In this document: positions 1 to 7,026 of the stretch, in pieces
Layout of the letters: every line of letters begins with the position of its first letter
Position numbering within the stretch: position 1 is the first letter of the stretch
Source of the DNA: a virus
IMG/VR virus record: IMGVR_UViG_3300022821_000046
Coordinates: 1-41,522 of that record
Length of the DNA stretch: 41,522 bases
Reading direction: 5' to 3' (one strand)
Made by a program: the position numbers and the translations under genes
Notes under the pieces: model-generated
Told to the model about the DNA's origin: nothing
What the model saw: the letters and a program-made list of their open reading frames with translations, nothing else
Databases searched by the model: none

Positions 1-88
1 CAGATATTTCAGGATGCTTAAACCTTAAATGAGTATTTCTACCTCTACTATTTTTTGATATATGCCCACATATTTTACATTCTACCAT
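1..88 (-). CDS. C2H2 zinc-finger mini protein (cut by window edge)
   Basis: The frame starts at the ATG at 88-86, which shares one base with the stop codon of the polymerase gene, and runs off the window start. The 29 visible residues hold C4-x2-C7-x12-H20-x4-H25, a classical single C2H2 finger with basic residues between (KNSRGRN, LRFKH). It probably binds nucleic acid or protein and is translationally coupled to PolB. If base 41522 is joined to base 1 the frame closes after four more residues (EERK, then TGA), giving a 33-residue protein. Family known, exact role unknown. Confidence 0.6.
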   Translation of the reverse strand, partial: MVECKICGHISKNSRGRNTHLRFKHPEIS

Positions 89-2091
89 TATACATTCATC
101 TCGAAGAATATCTCGTTCTCAATGAACTCCTCATCATCAATATCATCACCCACAGCGTAACTATCAAACAAATCACTTTCAATAAATGCGTCTAATTCTT
201 TCTGTTTTCCATCAAGATATTGCTGAATAACTTTTCTATCTTTATCATCATCCATAAAACCATTAGCACAGAACGGTTGTAACTCATTATTAATCTTATC
301 CAAATCAATATCAAATATGCTTAATTTATGTTCTTTAGCTTCATCAACTGTGCAATATTTCATAGATTTACCAGCTTTACCATAAACTTTATTTTTTATT
401 AATCGAATAGTTCCATCTCGACCATTAAAATATCCTTCACTAATTTGTGCTTGAATTGTTGACATTGATTTATAACTAGATGCGTTCTTGACTCTGAACT
501 CTTTTGCAAATAATTCTATAACATCATCTCTCTCTAAATATCCATTCAAAATATATTTTAAATCTTCTCTAGGAAATTTAGCTGTCTGTTGCTCCTTAAT
601 CATAGGTAACAACACTTCACTTAATATTATCTTACCCAATGGTGTAGCATTATCTTTAATAACAGGAAGTCCCATACATTTAATGTAGTCATCAGCTATG
701 TAAACATAGTTTTTCTTTTTAAAATCACCAGTCTTCATATCTTTAGGCCACATAATATAATCGAGATAATTTTCAATCTCAATCTCAAACGTTGGTTGTG
801 GTAATGGTACATTCTCATTTATTTCTGATACAATCTTTGCTAAACATTTAGTGACATACGCTTTTGACCATTTCTCTTTTTCTAAACAGAATATCGAATC
901 AGTATCACCTGCAACTGTTTCAAAACCAAATTCATTCATACGTTTTTCCATATATTTATTAATTTGTTGACCTATCCAACAACAATCCCATCCACCATTT
1001 TCTGTATAAATTTGTCTGAATACAGCACTTCTTGCAGCACCATAAAATGAATTGATGAATATCTTTATCGCATAAGCTAACGGATTGTTTGGGTCATTCT
1101 CTTTTAGATGCATCCTAATTTTTAATTTTTCCATCAAATCAATAGCTAATGGGTGTGGTTTACTAATATTATAATATCCTTTAACTTCAAACATATCATT
1201 ACCATGCCATATTGTGTCTGGTGCTAATTTAAAATCCTCATCAGTCATACCCTCGACTTCAGCACTTAAATTGAACATTGCGAATATATGTGGATATAAT
1301 GAACGAACATCAACATACCAAACATTTCTAGCTTCTTCAAATTTAGGTGTAATAACTCTACCACCCATCTTTTCAGCACCACCTATTTTTTCTCCATATA
1401 TTTCTTCAGCACCTAATGTGTTACAAGCACATTTATATGTCAATGCAGCGATGCTGGATGTTATCCAATGTAATTTATTTTTTGATACAGTATCAATCAT
1501 GTCTGCAAACGGATACCAGAACTCAATAACCTTGTCAATTAGCTGTTTAGTTACCATAACATCAGCTTTCAAATAGTGCCTAATTTCGACTTGTTCTTCG
1601 TCTGTCCAATCGTTTTTATGGAATATTTTATAATCAATATCACCTTTCTGAACATCTAATTTAAATGCTTCAGCCATATGTTTTAAACTATTAGATTTTA
1701 ATTTAACACCCATCAATTTGGCTCTATTTTTATGACCTTTATGTTTTGCATATCCCAACACTTCCATAATATCAATTTGTGCTTTATATCCATTAAAAAA
1801 ACCAGTATTATACATTATTGGTGTATCAAATTCTTTTGAATTGAACCCAGCCATGAATTTATGATCTTCAAATATTGTCATAATTTCTTCTTCATTACCT
1901 TTAACAATAAAATCCATATATTTTTCATACTTATATGAATAGAACCCAATATATTTTGGTTTTGCATGTTTCAAATAACTTTCAAAATTCCAAATCGGTA
2001 TTGGAACATCATTATGGTCATGTGAGCTTGTCTCAATATCATATACAAGAATTTCTTTTGTTAATGCTTTAATGTCATCTGGCACATTCAT
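88..2091 (-). CDS. polB: Family B DNA polymerase with 3'-5' exonuclease
   Basis: Replicative DNA polymerase, 667 residues. Exonuclease motifs: Exo I D18-x-E20 in DIETSS, Exo II NSKEFD near 84-89, Exo III Y173-x3-D177 (YLKAD). Polymerase motifs: A at 261-267 (DVRSLYP), B at 343-351 (KIFINSFYG), C at 396-399 (DTDS). All catalytic acidic residues are present, so both activities should be intact. The length is short for a family B enzyme; because a primase-helicase is encoded nearby it is more likely nucleic-acid-primed than protein-primed, though I cannot exclude TPR insertions. The start ATG overlaps the upstream winged-helix gene by 4 bases (ATGA), indicating coupling in an early operon. Confidence 0.95.
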   Translation of the reverse strand: MNVPDDIKALTKEILVYDIETSSHDHNDVPIPIWNFESYLKHAKPKYIGFYSYKYEKYMDFIVKGNEEEIMTIFEDHKFMAGFNSKEFDTPIMYNTGFFNGYKAQIDIMEVLGYAKHKGHKNRAKLMGVKLKSNSLKHMAEAFKLDVQKGDIDYKIFHKNDWTDEEQVEIRHYLKADVMVTKQLIDKVIEFWYPFADMIDTVSKNKLHWITSSIAALTYKCACNTLGAEEIYGEKIGGAEKMGGRVITPKFEEARNVWYVDVRSLYPHIFAMFNLSAEVEGMTDEDFKLAPDTIWHGNDMFEVKGYYNISKPHPLAIDLMEKLKIRMHLKENDPNNPLAYAIKIFINSFYGAARSAVFRQIYTENGGWDCCWIGQQINKYMEKRMNEFGFETVAGDTDSIFCLEKEKWSKAYVTKCLAKIVSEINENVPLPQPTFEIEIENYLDYIMWPKDMKTGDFKKKNYVYIADDYIKCMGLPVIKDNATPLGKIILSEVLLPMIKEQQTAKFPREDLKYILNGYLERDDVIELFAKEFRVKNASSYKSMSTIQAQISEGYFNGRDGTIRLIKNKVYGKAGKSMKYCTVDEAKEHKLSIFDIDLDKINNELQPFCANGFMDDDKDRKVIQQYLDGKQKELDAFIESDLFDSYAVGDDIDDEEFIENEIFFEMNV

Positions 2092-2378
2092 TTAAGTACA
2101 CCTTTTTCAAAACTAAAGTCATAATTATTATATGCTGTTGTTAAATTGTTCCTAACAATTTCACCTTTTTCAGTTATTGTGTAAAGTATTTCTCTTTTTT
2201 TTTCAAGTGCATTTAATAAACCAGCTTTAGAAAGACTCCGTAATACCATTACATTATAATGTTGTGATGTGTCTGATAATCGAGCTATTTTTGATCCATT
2301 TTTATTAGGATTAGAACAAACAGTGTTTAATACTCTTAACACTCTATCACATCCTATTTTAACAATATTATTTACCAT
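2088..2378 (-). CDS. Winged helix-turn-helix regulator-like protein
   Basis: A 96-residue protein whose middle reads as a winged helix: a helix near residues 10-18, a second with the KIARLSDTS turn, a recognition-helix candidate (YNVMVLRSLSKAGLL) and a wing (REILYTITEKGEIV). The TITEKGE wing is typical of archaeal one-domain transcription regulators of the MarR/PadR/ArsR fold. It lies between a Cys-rich mini protein and PolB and overlaps PolB by 4 bases. It may set early gene expression or be a replication accessory factor. The fold assignment is by pattern only. Confidence 0.65.
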   Translation of the reverse strand: MVNNIVKIGCDRVLRVLNTVCSNPNKNGSKIARLSDTSQHYNVMVLRSLSKAGLLNALEKKREILYTITEKGEIVRNNLTTAYNNYDFSFEKGVLK

Positions 2379-2391
2379 TTTTTAGTTCACC

Positions 2392-2547
2392 TTATATTAA
2401 TTCATTGTTCATAAAATTATACATAAATATATCTTCGTTTACATCGTCATTATATCCTGCATTAAGTTTGATGTAACACCCTTTACATCTAACACCTTTA
2501 TTGTATTTAGGACATAATTTATTGAAACATTTGTTATTATTCACCAT
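2392..2547 (-). CDS. Small cysteine-rich protein (putative zinc-binding)
   Basis: A 51-residue frame starting at ATG 2547-2545 with a good ribosome binding site (GAGGTGG) ahead and ending TAA at 2394-2392. Cysteines at 7, 12, 21 and 24 form a C-x4-C ... C-x2-C cluster that could bind one zinc; the C-terminal half is acidic and aromatic. It follows the terminator of the SSB-like gene and precedes the winged-helix gene. I do not recognise the family; function unknown. Confidence 0.6.
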   Translation of the reverse strand: MVNNNKCFNKLCPKYNKGVRCKGCYIKLNAGYNDDVNEDIFMYNFMNNELI

Positions 2548-2565
2548 TTAATCCACCTCTTTTAT

Positions 2566-2591
2566 AAAAAAAAAGTAGGGACTAAGCCCTA
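2566..2591 (-). terminator. Hairpin plus T-run terminator
   Basis: On the minus strand TAGGG-loop-CCCTA (5-bp stem) is followed by a run of nine T. It begins a few bases after the stop codon of the SSB-like gene and separates it from the next minus-strand gene. U-rich tracts are the main archaeal termination signal, so the T run may matter more than the short stem. It may be only partial, since the genes beyond have no clear TATA box of their own. Confidence 0.6.
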
Positions 2592-2597
2592 AAAAAT

Positions 2598-2963
2598 TTA
2601 TTCTGCTTTCTCAGCTTCTGTTTTTATTTCAAATTCCTTAACAGAATAATTTGTGTTAAATTTGTCACCAATTTTGATGATAGAAATTCCAATTTTGTCT
2701 GTTGGTTTTCTTTCCTCAAGAAGTGGTCTTAATTTATTTTTCAATCTGTTTGAAGTTGTTGTAAATAATTTGCCATCTTTTGATGTAATTTCTTCACCGT
2801 CTTCTTCAAGAATATCTGCTACTAATTCAATTTGTTCCTTATCAAATTTCTCAACTTTTTCAAGTTTCCAATTTGTAATAACTAATTTCTTAGCTTCGCC
2901 TTCTTCAAGTGTTACAAATTTTCCACTCTTTGTTGCTTCATTCCAACTAATTTCTTCTGACAT
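2598..2963 (-). CDS. Single-stranded DNA-binding-like protein (OB-fold candidate)
   Basis: A 121-residue acidic protein. I place the start at ATG 2963 (MSEEISWNEA) because GAGGT lies 6-10 bases ahead; an in-frame ATG at 3044 would add 27 low-complexity residues with no ribosome binding site. The pattern SGKFVTLEEGE, then KNKLRPLLEE, then IGISIIKIGDKFNTNYSVKEF is the arrangement seen in viral OB-fold SSB-like proteins, with a final aromatic strand and a charged tail (KTEAEKAE). It sits among PolB, primase and other replication genes. It probably coats single-stranded DNA; assigned by pattern and context. Confidence 0.55.
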   Translation of the reverse strand: MSEEISWNEATKSGKFVTLEEGEAKKLVITNWKLEKVEKFDKEQIELVADILEEDGEEITSKDGKLFTTTSNRLKNKLRPLLEERKPTDKIGISIIKIGDKFNTNYSVKEFEIKTEAEKAE

Positions 2964-3107
2964 TTTCTTACCTCTTGACTTTGACCTTTGGTCTTGTCTG
3001 TTTTGATGTCGGGGTGATGGTAGCCCAATATTGATTTTACACAATGATGTCTTTATGGTATCACTAAGCCATATAGTTTTTTTCGGGCATTATTGTAAAA
3101 ATAAAAG

Positions 3108-3254
3108 CTAATTAATTATTAAAGCATTTATTTCATTTATTTGTTTTTCTGATAATTCAATAAATATTGATGGTGATTCAGCTAAATTAATAAAATTTTT
3201 TCTAACAATACTTAAACAATTACCGTCTATTGAACAGGTTAGTTTATCTTCCAT
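3108..3254 (-). CDS. Small hypothetical protein, 48 aa
   Basis: ATG at 3254, one base after the stop of the coiled-coil gene, ending with TAG at 3110-3108. Cysteines at 7 and 13, then a helical, Ile-rich C-terminus (SEKQINEINALIIN). The tight spacing and coding-like composition support a real gene co-transcribed with its upstream neighbour. No family recognised. The 144 bases that follow, up to the SSB-like start, hold no clear TATA box; they include a short GACC-AAA-GGTC inverted repeat. Confidence 0.5.
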   Translation of the reverse strand: MEDKLTCSIDGNCLSIVRKNFINLAESPSIFIELSEKQINEINALIIN

Positions 3255-3255
3255 T

Positions 3256-3684
3256 TTATTCATCTAATTTTAATTCCTTTGGGAATTGTGCTTTTATCAT
3301 TTCTTCATATTTTACGAAGTCTAGTTTATTATCTTTAATATGTGCCTTAAACATTTTTGTGTTTAATTTTTCTAATATTGCTACTGGCATATTTTTTCTT
3401 GCCCATTCTATAGCTTCTGAATCTTCATAATCGTATGTTTTTGAAACTGCTATAGAAAGACCACCTGTTAATTGTTTGCTTCCTGTTTCTTTATATTCTA
3501 CAAGTCCTTGCTCTTTTAGTTGTTCCTTGTGATCTACCATATCTTCTTTATGTGTTTTTATTTGATTAATAATGCTACTATTTTCCACATCAAACTGTTC
3601 TTGTAGTTCTGATAATTGTTTCTCATATCTAATAACTGTATCTTCGCAGTTTTTATATTGTTTAATTAATTCTTTATTTATCAT
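3256..3684 (-). CDS. Coiled-coil early phage protein, unknown function
   Basis: A 142-residue protein. Residues 1-60 are a charged heptad-like coiled coil; residues 70-140 hold a compact domain (GGLSIAVSKTYDYEDSEAIE, then LNTKMFKAHIKD). The sequence YDYEDSEAIEWARKNMP followed by an LDFVKYEE-like end recalls a conserved phage early protein found beside recombination genes; that link is from memory and uncertain. It is the first gene of a minus-strand unit with its own TATA box and a 19-bp palindrome. Ribosome binding site GAGGT lies just before ATG 3684. Confidence 0.5.
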   Translation of the reverse strand: MINKELIKQYKNCEDTVIRYEKQLSELQEQFDVENSSIINQIKTHKEDMVDHKEQLKEQGLVEYKETGSKQLTGGLSIAVSKTYDYEDSEAIEWARKNMPVAILEKLNTKMFKAHIKDNKLDFVKYEEMIKAQFPKELKLDE

Positions 3685-3708
3685 TTTTTACCTCATTATT
3701 GTTAATTT

Positions 3709-3730
3709 GTTATATAAGTTATATAACTTA
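3709..3730 (-). promoter_or_regulatory. Palindromic operator at early minus-strand promoter
   Basis: GTTATATAAGTTATATAAC at 3709-3727 is a perfect 9+1+9 inverted repeat; TAAGTTATATAACTTA at 3715-3730 is a second perfect palindrome overlapping it. It lies around the predicted transcription start of the minus-strand unit headed by the coiled-coil gene. A 17/19 match occurs at 6644-6662 in the promoter of the RHH gene, so the RHH protein is the leading candidate to bind it and repress. Confidence 0.7.
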
Positions 3731-3738
3731 CATACTAA

Positions 3739-3746
3739 TATATAAA
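3739..3746 (-). promoter_or_regulatory. Archaeal TATA box, early minus-strand unit
   Basis: Minus-strand TTTATATA preceded by purine-rich AAAAG, which could serve as BRE. A start about 25 bases downstream falls in the palindrome at 3709-3730, 25-35 bases before ATG 3684. It drives the coiled-coil, 48-aa and SSB-like genes. Confidence 0.65.
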
Positions 3747-3759
3747 CTTTTCTATTTAT

Positions 3760-5967
3760 TCACAAATATTTGATCCCAACCCACACACGCTTATTCTCAA
3801 ATAAACCAGATTCAGCGTTTTTAATAGCTTTTTGTGAATATTTAATAGGGTTACTACTTAGTATTGCACCACATTCTTTTTTAATTTGTGGAATAATACC
3901 TTTTTCTTTACAATATTTAGTATAACTAACATGCAAATCCTCAGCAACAATATAATCAGAGTTATTTACTGTTATCTCACAACAATCTATTAAAAACGAC
4001 TTCATTGAACTAGAATTCTTGTCCCAAAAATCTTTTACTTCTTGTGTTGAAACTGAATTTGTAAATTGTCCTTTATTTTTCCAAAGTCTATGCAATCCTT
4101 CTAATGACCAATTCAACATACCACTTAATTCAGATGATGTTGTGATTTTATCTGTCATTTCAATATCAGCTATCTTATATTTACCACTAGCTTTATCTTC
4201 ATCAGACAATAAATCGTAATCAATCTGCTTCTTAAATGAGTATGGAAATTTGATTACACTCCATCTAGTAAAAAACCCATCTGATTTATCGTCAGTATCT
4301 GGTACATTATTTGCTGCAAAGAAAAACTTAGCATAATTCTTAAACTTAACTGGTGTCATAAATTTCCTATGAGCTTCAATTGAGTCACCAGATACTAATT
4401 TCTTGAACAACTGTGATTCATTAAGTTTCTGCCCACTAATATCTGCATTCATATTAACCATTTTACCAAACAATCCAGCAGCTGAGAACTTCTCTGTATC
4501 TAAATCATGTAAACTAACATTAGATATGTTACTAACACCAATCAATGATTCAAATCCATCTAATAATACAGATTTACCATTATCACCACCACCTATTAAG
4601 AAAAATGCCTTCTTATATTTATTATCTTTCCATAAACAATAACCAAAAGCCTCTTGTATTGTTTCAATATCTTTTTCTGTCTTAACAGTTGATTTTAAAA
4701 ATCCCATGAATTTCTCAGACTTAATATCTGGATTATAATATACTGGTAATTTATTAAAAAATATTCTACTAGATGTAAAACCAGATAATTTGTTTGTTCT
4801 AATATTCAATATACCATTCATTACTGGAACTTCATCTGGATATACTGTATTAAAAAAATCCTCTTCCTCAACATAAGTATCACGCATAATCTTTTCTAAA
4901 ACCAAATTATATATGTGTGTTGTAAAATATTCTTGAAGTGTCGCTCTAATAAACTGACCAATATATGATTTTCCATTAGGTATATATATTCCATTATTAT
5001 AAATCCATACCTCAGTTTTCAAATCATTCCTAGTCGTCATAATTGAATTAGACTCTAAAAACTTTGTCACTAACAATTCAGATGCGTCAGCTTTCAATTT
5101 AGCTTGTACCATTTGTTGTGCTTGTTTTATAACAGCCTTTGGAACACCAACTTTGTCGGCTAACCTGTCCTTTACTTCATTAAAACTCTCTTTATAATAT
5201 TCACTCGCTAAATCAAATATAGACCCACTTCTATTACAATGAAAACAATGATAAAAATGGTCCTCATAACTTAAACAAGCGTTACTTTCTGAACTATGAA
5301 ATGGACATCCACAATTCTTTCCACTATGTGTGTCAATATTCCATTCTTCTAACAAATCTCGAATAGTTAATTTAGATTTAATATAATTAATGACTGGATC
5401 TATTTCATCATTATTTATGTTGCCCTTTCTGTCTACTTTTTTAGGCTCAGCATTCTTAATTTCACCGATACCTGGAATCATTGTTGAACATAATTCCTTA
5501 AGTGATTCTAACGGAACATTTTGAATTTCATTATCTCTAACAACTTCATACATGTTATCTACAGTCTCTAATTTTGAGCCTGGTCCTAACACCTGTGTGC
5601 CTTTTCCTTGCAAATCTGCCACTCTAATCTTATCCACATCATATCGTGCTCCACTATCACCATCACAATAGAAATAGTAATGATATAACCCCTTAGTTGC
5701 CGTCTTACATGTGAATGTGTTCTGAAACAATGGGAGTTTCTCACACGCTTCTTGGAACTTACTAGAATCACAATCAATTACCATCAAATTGTTATGGCCA
5801 CACAACACACCATATTTCGGTACATTCATAGTGCCTAATTCTTCATATGAATAGTTCTGCTCTTTGTTCCAACCTTTTTCATATGGTACTTTGCATATTT
5901 TTGGGTTTTTACTTGGTGTTATCAATATAAATCGTTGGTTGATTAGTTGTTTGGGTATGTTAAGCAT
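3760..5967 (-). CDS. Primase-polymerase / CHC2 zinc finger / SF3 helicase fusion
   Basis: A 735-residue replication protein. Residues 1-165: archaeo-eukaryotic primase (prim-pol) domain with the DxD pair D65/D67 in VIDCDSS and a downstream YHYYF plus GTQVLGPGS stretch. Residues 190-260: CHC2-type zinc finger with C221, H224, C241, C244. Residues 300-450: D5-type linker. Residues 455-620: SF3 helicase with Walker A GGGDNGKS (459-466), a Walker B-like NMNADISG, and motif C in FFFAANNVP. The C-terminal 100 residues resemble the winged helix usual in this family. It should both prime and unwind. Having both an AEP-type primase and a DnaG-type CHC2 finger is notable. ATG 5967 overlaps the end of the YopX-like gene. 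Confidence 0.9.
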   Translation of the reverse strand: MLNIPKQLINQRFILITPSKNPKICKVPYEKGWNKEQNYSYEELGTMNVPKYGVLCGHNNLMVIDCDSSKFQEACEKLPLFQNTFTCKTATKGLYHYYFYCDGDSGARYDVDKIRVADLQGKGTQVLGPGSKLETVDNMYEVVRDNEIQNVPLESLKELCSTMIPGIGEIKNAEPKKVDRKGNINNDEIDPVINYIKSKLTIRDLLEEWNIDTHSGKNCGCPFHSSESNACLSYEDHFYHCFHCNRSGSIFDLASEYYKESFNEVKDRLADKVGVPKAVIKQAQQMVQAKLKADASELLVTKFLESNSIMTTRNDLKTEVWIYNNGIYIPNGKSYIGQFIRATLQEYFTTHIYNLVLEKIMRDTYVEEEDFFNTVYPDEVPVMNGILNIRTNKLSGFTSSRIFFNKLPVYYNPDIKSEKFMGFLKSTVKTEKDIETIQEAFGYCLWKDNKYKKAFFLIGGGDNGKSVLLDGFESLIGVSNISNVSLHDLDTEKFSAAGLFGKMVNMNADISGQKLNESQLFKKLVSGDSIEAHRKFMTPVKFKNYAKFFFAANNVPDTDDKSDGFFTRWSVIKFPYSFKKQIDYDLLSDEDKASGKYKIADIEMTDKITTSSELSGMLNWSLEGLHRLWKNKGQFTNSVSTQEVKDFWDKNSSSMKSFLIDCCEITVNNSDYIVAEDLHVSYTKYCKEKGIIPQIKKECGAILSSNPIKYSQKAIKNAESGLFENKRVWVGIKYL

Positions 5968-6115
5968 TATGCATCACCCATTCAACTATTAAATTATCTG
6001 TGTAAATTATCAAATTACCCTCTTTACTGAACAATCTTCCATCTTGTGACATCAATATATCATCAATATAACATTTATTCTTATTATCCCACACTCTAAA
6101 TTTTTTATCACTCAT
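5960..6115 (-). CDS. YopX-like small protein
   Basis: A 51-residue frame from ATG 6115 to TAA 5962-5960. The N-terminus KKFRVWDNKNKCYI matches the KFRxWD opening typical of YopX-family phage proteins, but it is much shorter than the usual 120 or so residues, so it is a minimal or truncated member. It overlaps the 6108-6428 gene by 8 bases and the primase by 8 bases, so all three are co-translated. The function of the family is unknown. Confidence 0.6.
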   Translation of the reverse strand: MSDKKFRVWDNKNKCYIDDILMSQDGRLFSKEGNLIIYTDNLIVEWVMHNA

Positions 6116-6428
6116 TGTTCATACCCACTATCCCATATTCACTTTTATACACAGATAAATCTATATTCTCATTTAATTCAATTTTTGTCAAAAGTTTATC
6201 AACTTCTTCCCTATTTAATGCCAAATTTGGAACTGCATTATCTGCTGGACTAATTACTATAGATCTAAAATTATTATTCATAATTGTTAACCCTGTGCCA
6301 CAATATATGAACAATTTTTCGTCTTTTATTAACACTTTTAAAACTTTATCACAAATATTAAATTCAACCGTTTTGAAGTCTTTTGATATAATTTTTAACA
6401 CCTCTGTTTTTTCTATAAAAAATATCAT
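6108..6428 (-). CDS. Hypothetical protein, first gene of the replication operon
   Basis: Up to 106 residues, mixed alpha/beta (EVLKIISKDFKTVEFNICD, then KLFIYCGTGLTIM). No family recognised. The ATG at 6428 lies only about 12 bases from a TATA-like TTTATATA (minus strand, 6447-6440), so if that box is used transcription would start inside the frame and a GTG at 6401 (residue 10) would be the start. An alternative TATA-like site is in the palindrome at 6479-6492. It leads the YopX-like and primase genes. Confidence 0.6.
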   Translation of the reverse strand: MIFFIEKTEVLKIISKDFKTVEFNICDKVLKVLIKDEKLFIYCGTGLTIMNNNFRSIVISPADNAVPNLALNREEVDKLLTKIELNENIDLSVYKSEYGIVGMNNE

Positions 6429-6632
6429 ATTGGTGAAAGTATATAAAACTTTCTATTATTTCGTGATTATTGTGGTAAAAAGTATATACTTTACTCTTTT
6501 TCTATCACGAAAATCACAATAATCGCACTTTCCATATTCCTCAGTTCAGTAAAAATTAATATACCTATAGGGTGCAAAACCACGATTATCTTGATTATCT
6601 TGATAGATTAACATTTATGCATAACAGGAATA
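6429..6632. promoter_or_regulatory. Divergent control region, possible origin
   Basis: No gene is seen. The stretch lies between the minus-strand replication operon and the plus-strand RHH gene. It contains a 10-bp inverted repeat (GATTATTGTG 6465-6474 and CACAATAATC 6515-6524), a perfect palindrome AAAGTATATACTTT (6479-6492) at its centre, a TCGTGAT/ATCACGA pair, and a direct repeat of GATTATCTT at 6584-6601. The recurring GATTAT half-site suggests binding of a regulator or initiator. Origin function is inference from position beside the primase-helicase. Confidence 0.45.
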
Positions 6633-6662
6633 TTTATATATAAGTTATACAACTTATATAAC
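6633..6662 (+). promoter_or_regulatory. RHH gene promoter: TATA box plus operator
   Basis: TTTATATA at 6633-6640, then GTTATACAACTTATATAAC at 6644-6662, which matches the 3709-3727 operator at 17 of 19 bases. The expected start is at about 6660-6666, so the ATG at 6666 would be translated from a leaderless or near-leaderless message, and a protein on the operator would cover the start site. Fits simple autorepression. Confidence 0.7.
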
Positions 6663-6665
6663 ATT

Positions 6666-6788
6666 ATGGCGATAAAAAGAATATCAATAAGTGTGGACGA
6701 AGATGACATGAATTATTGTGAAAATAGAAACATAAATAAGTCTAAATTATTTAGAAAAGCTGTCCAACAACATCGAGAGTATAAATAA
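6666..6788 (+). CDS. Ribbon-helix-helix (CopG/MetJ-type) regulator
   Basis: A 40-residue protein: a short N-terminal strand (IKRISISVDEDD) followed by two helices (MNYCENRNI, and NKSKLFRKAVQQHREY), the minimal ribbon-helix-helix pattern with alternating Arg/Ser in the strand for base contacts. RHH dimers bind short inverted repeats in the major groove, which suits the palindromes at 6644 and 3709. It is the first plus-strand gene, placed against the divergent early operon, and is therefore the likely early-gene switch. The start follows a TATA box by 33 bases. Confidence 0.8.
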   Translation: MAIKRISISVDEDDMNYCENRNINKSKLFRKAVQQHREYK

Positions 6789-6822
6789 TAAAATGAATGA
6801 TAATATAAACAACGGGGTAAGT

Positions 6823-7026
6823 ATGAAAATACAACAGGTTGATGTTGATAAGATATTGCACTATGATAAAAACACAAAAAAGCATCCAGATGATCAAATA
6901 AAGAAGATTGCAGCAGAACAATTAAATCGTAGATGTTATATTATGGAGTTTGAGCCAATATATTGTCAAGTAATAATTAACAGATGGCAGAAGCTAACAG
7001 GCAAGACAGCGGAGAAAATAGTATGA
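6823..7026 (+). pseudogene. ParB-domain / DNA methyltransferase remnant (internal deletion)
   Basis: The first 27 or so residues (KIQQVDVDKILHYDKNTKKH) are the opening of a ParB-like nuclease domain; the last 35 (EQLNRRCYIMEFEPIYCQV, IINRWQKLTGK) are the C-terminal end of a DNA N6-adenine/N4-cytosine methyltransferase of the kind fused to ParB in phages. Everything between, normally several hundred residues including the DPPY motif, is absent, yet the frame is kept. GGGGTAAG before ATG 6823 suggests this start; an ATG at 6793 is in frame. The product cannot be an active methylase. Either a real deletion relic or an assembly collapse. Confidence 0.7.

Noticed and set aside
2964-3044. N-terminal extension of the SSB-like protein from ATG 3044
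   Set aside because: The added 27 residues are low-complexity, and the strong ribosome binding site lies before ATG 2963.
5073-5100. Long open frames on the strand opposite to primase, tape measure and fibre genes
   Set aside because: They are antisense to genes with clear domain motifs, lack ribosome binding sites, and show Ser/Pro/Leu/Ile-rich composition typical of shadow frames; the antisense frame at 25073-25765 is an example.
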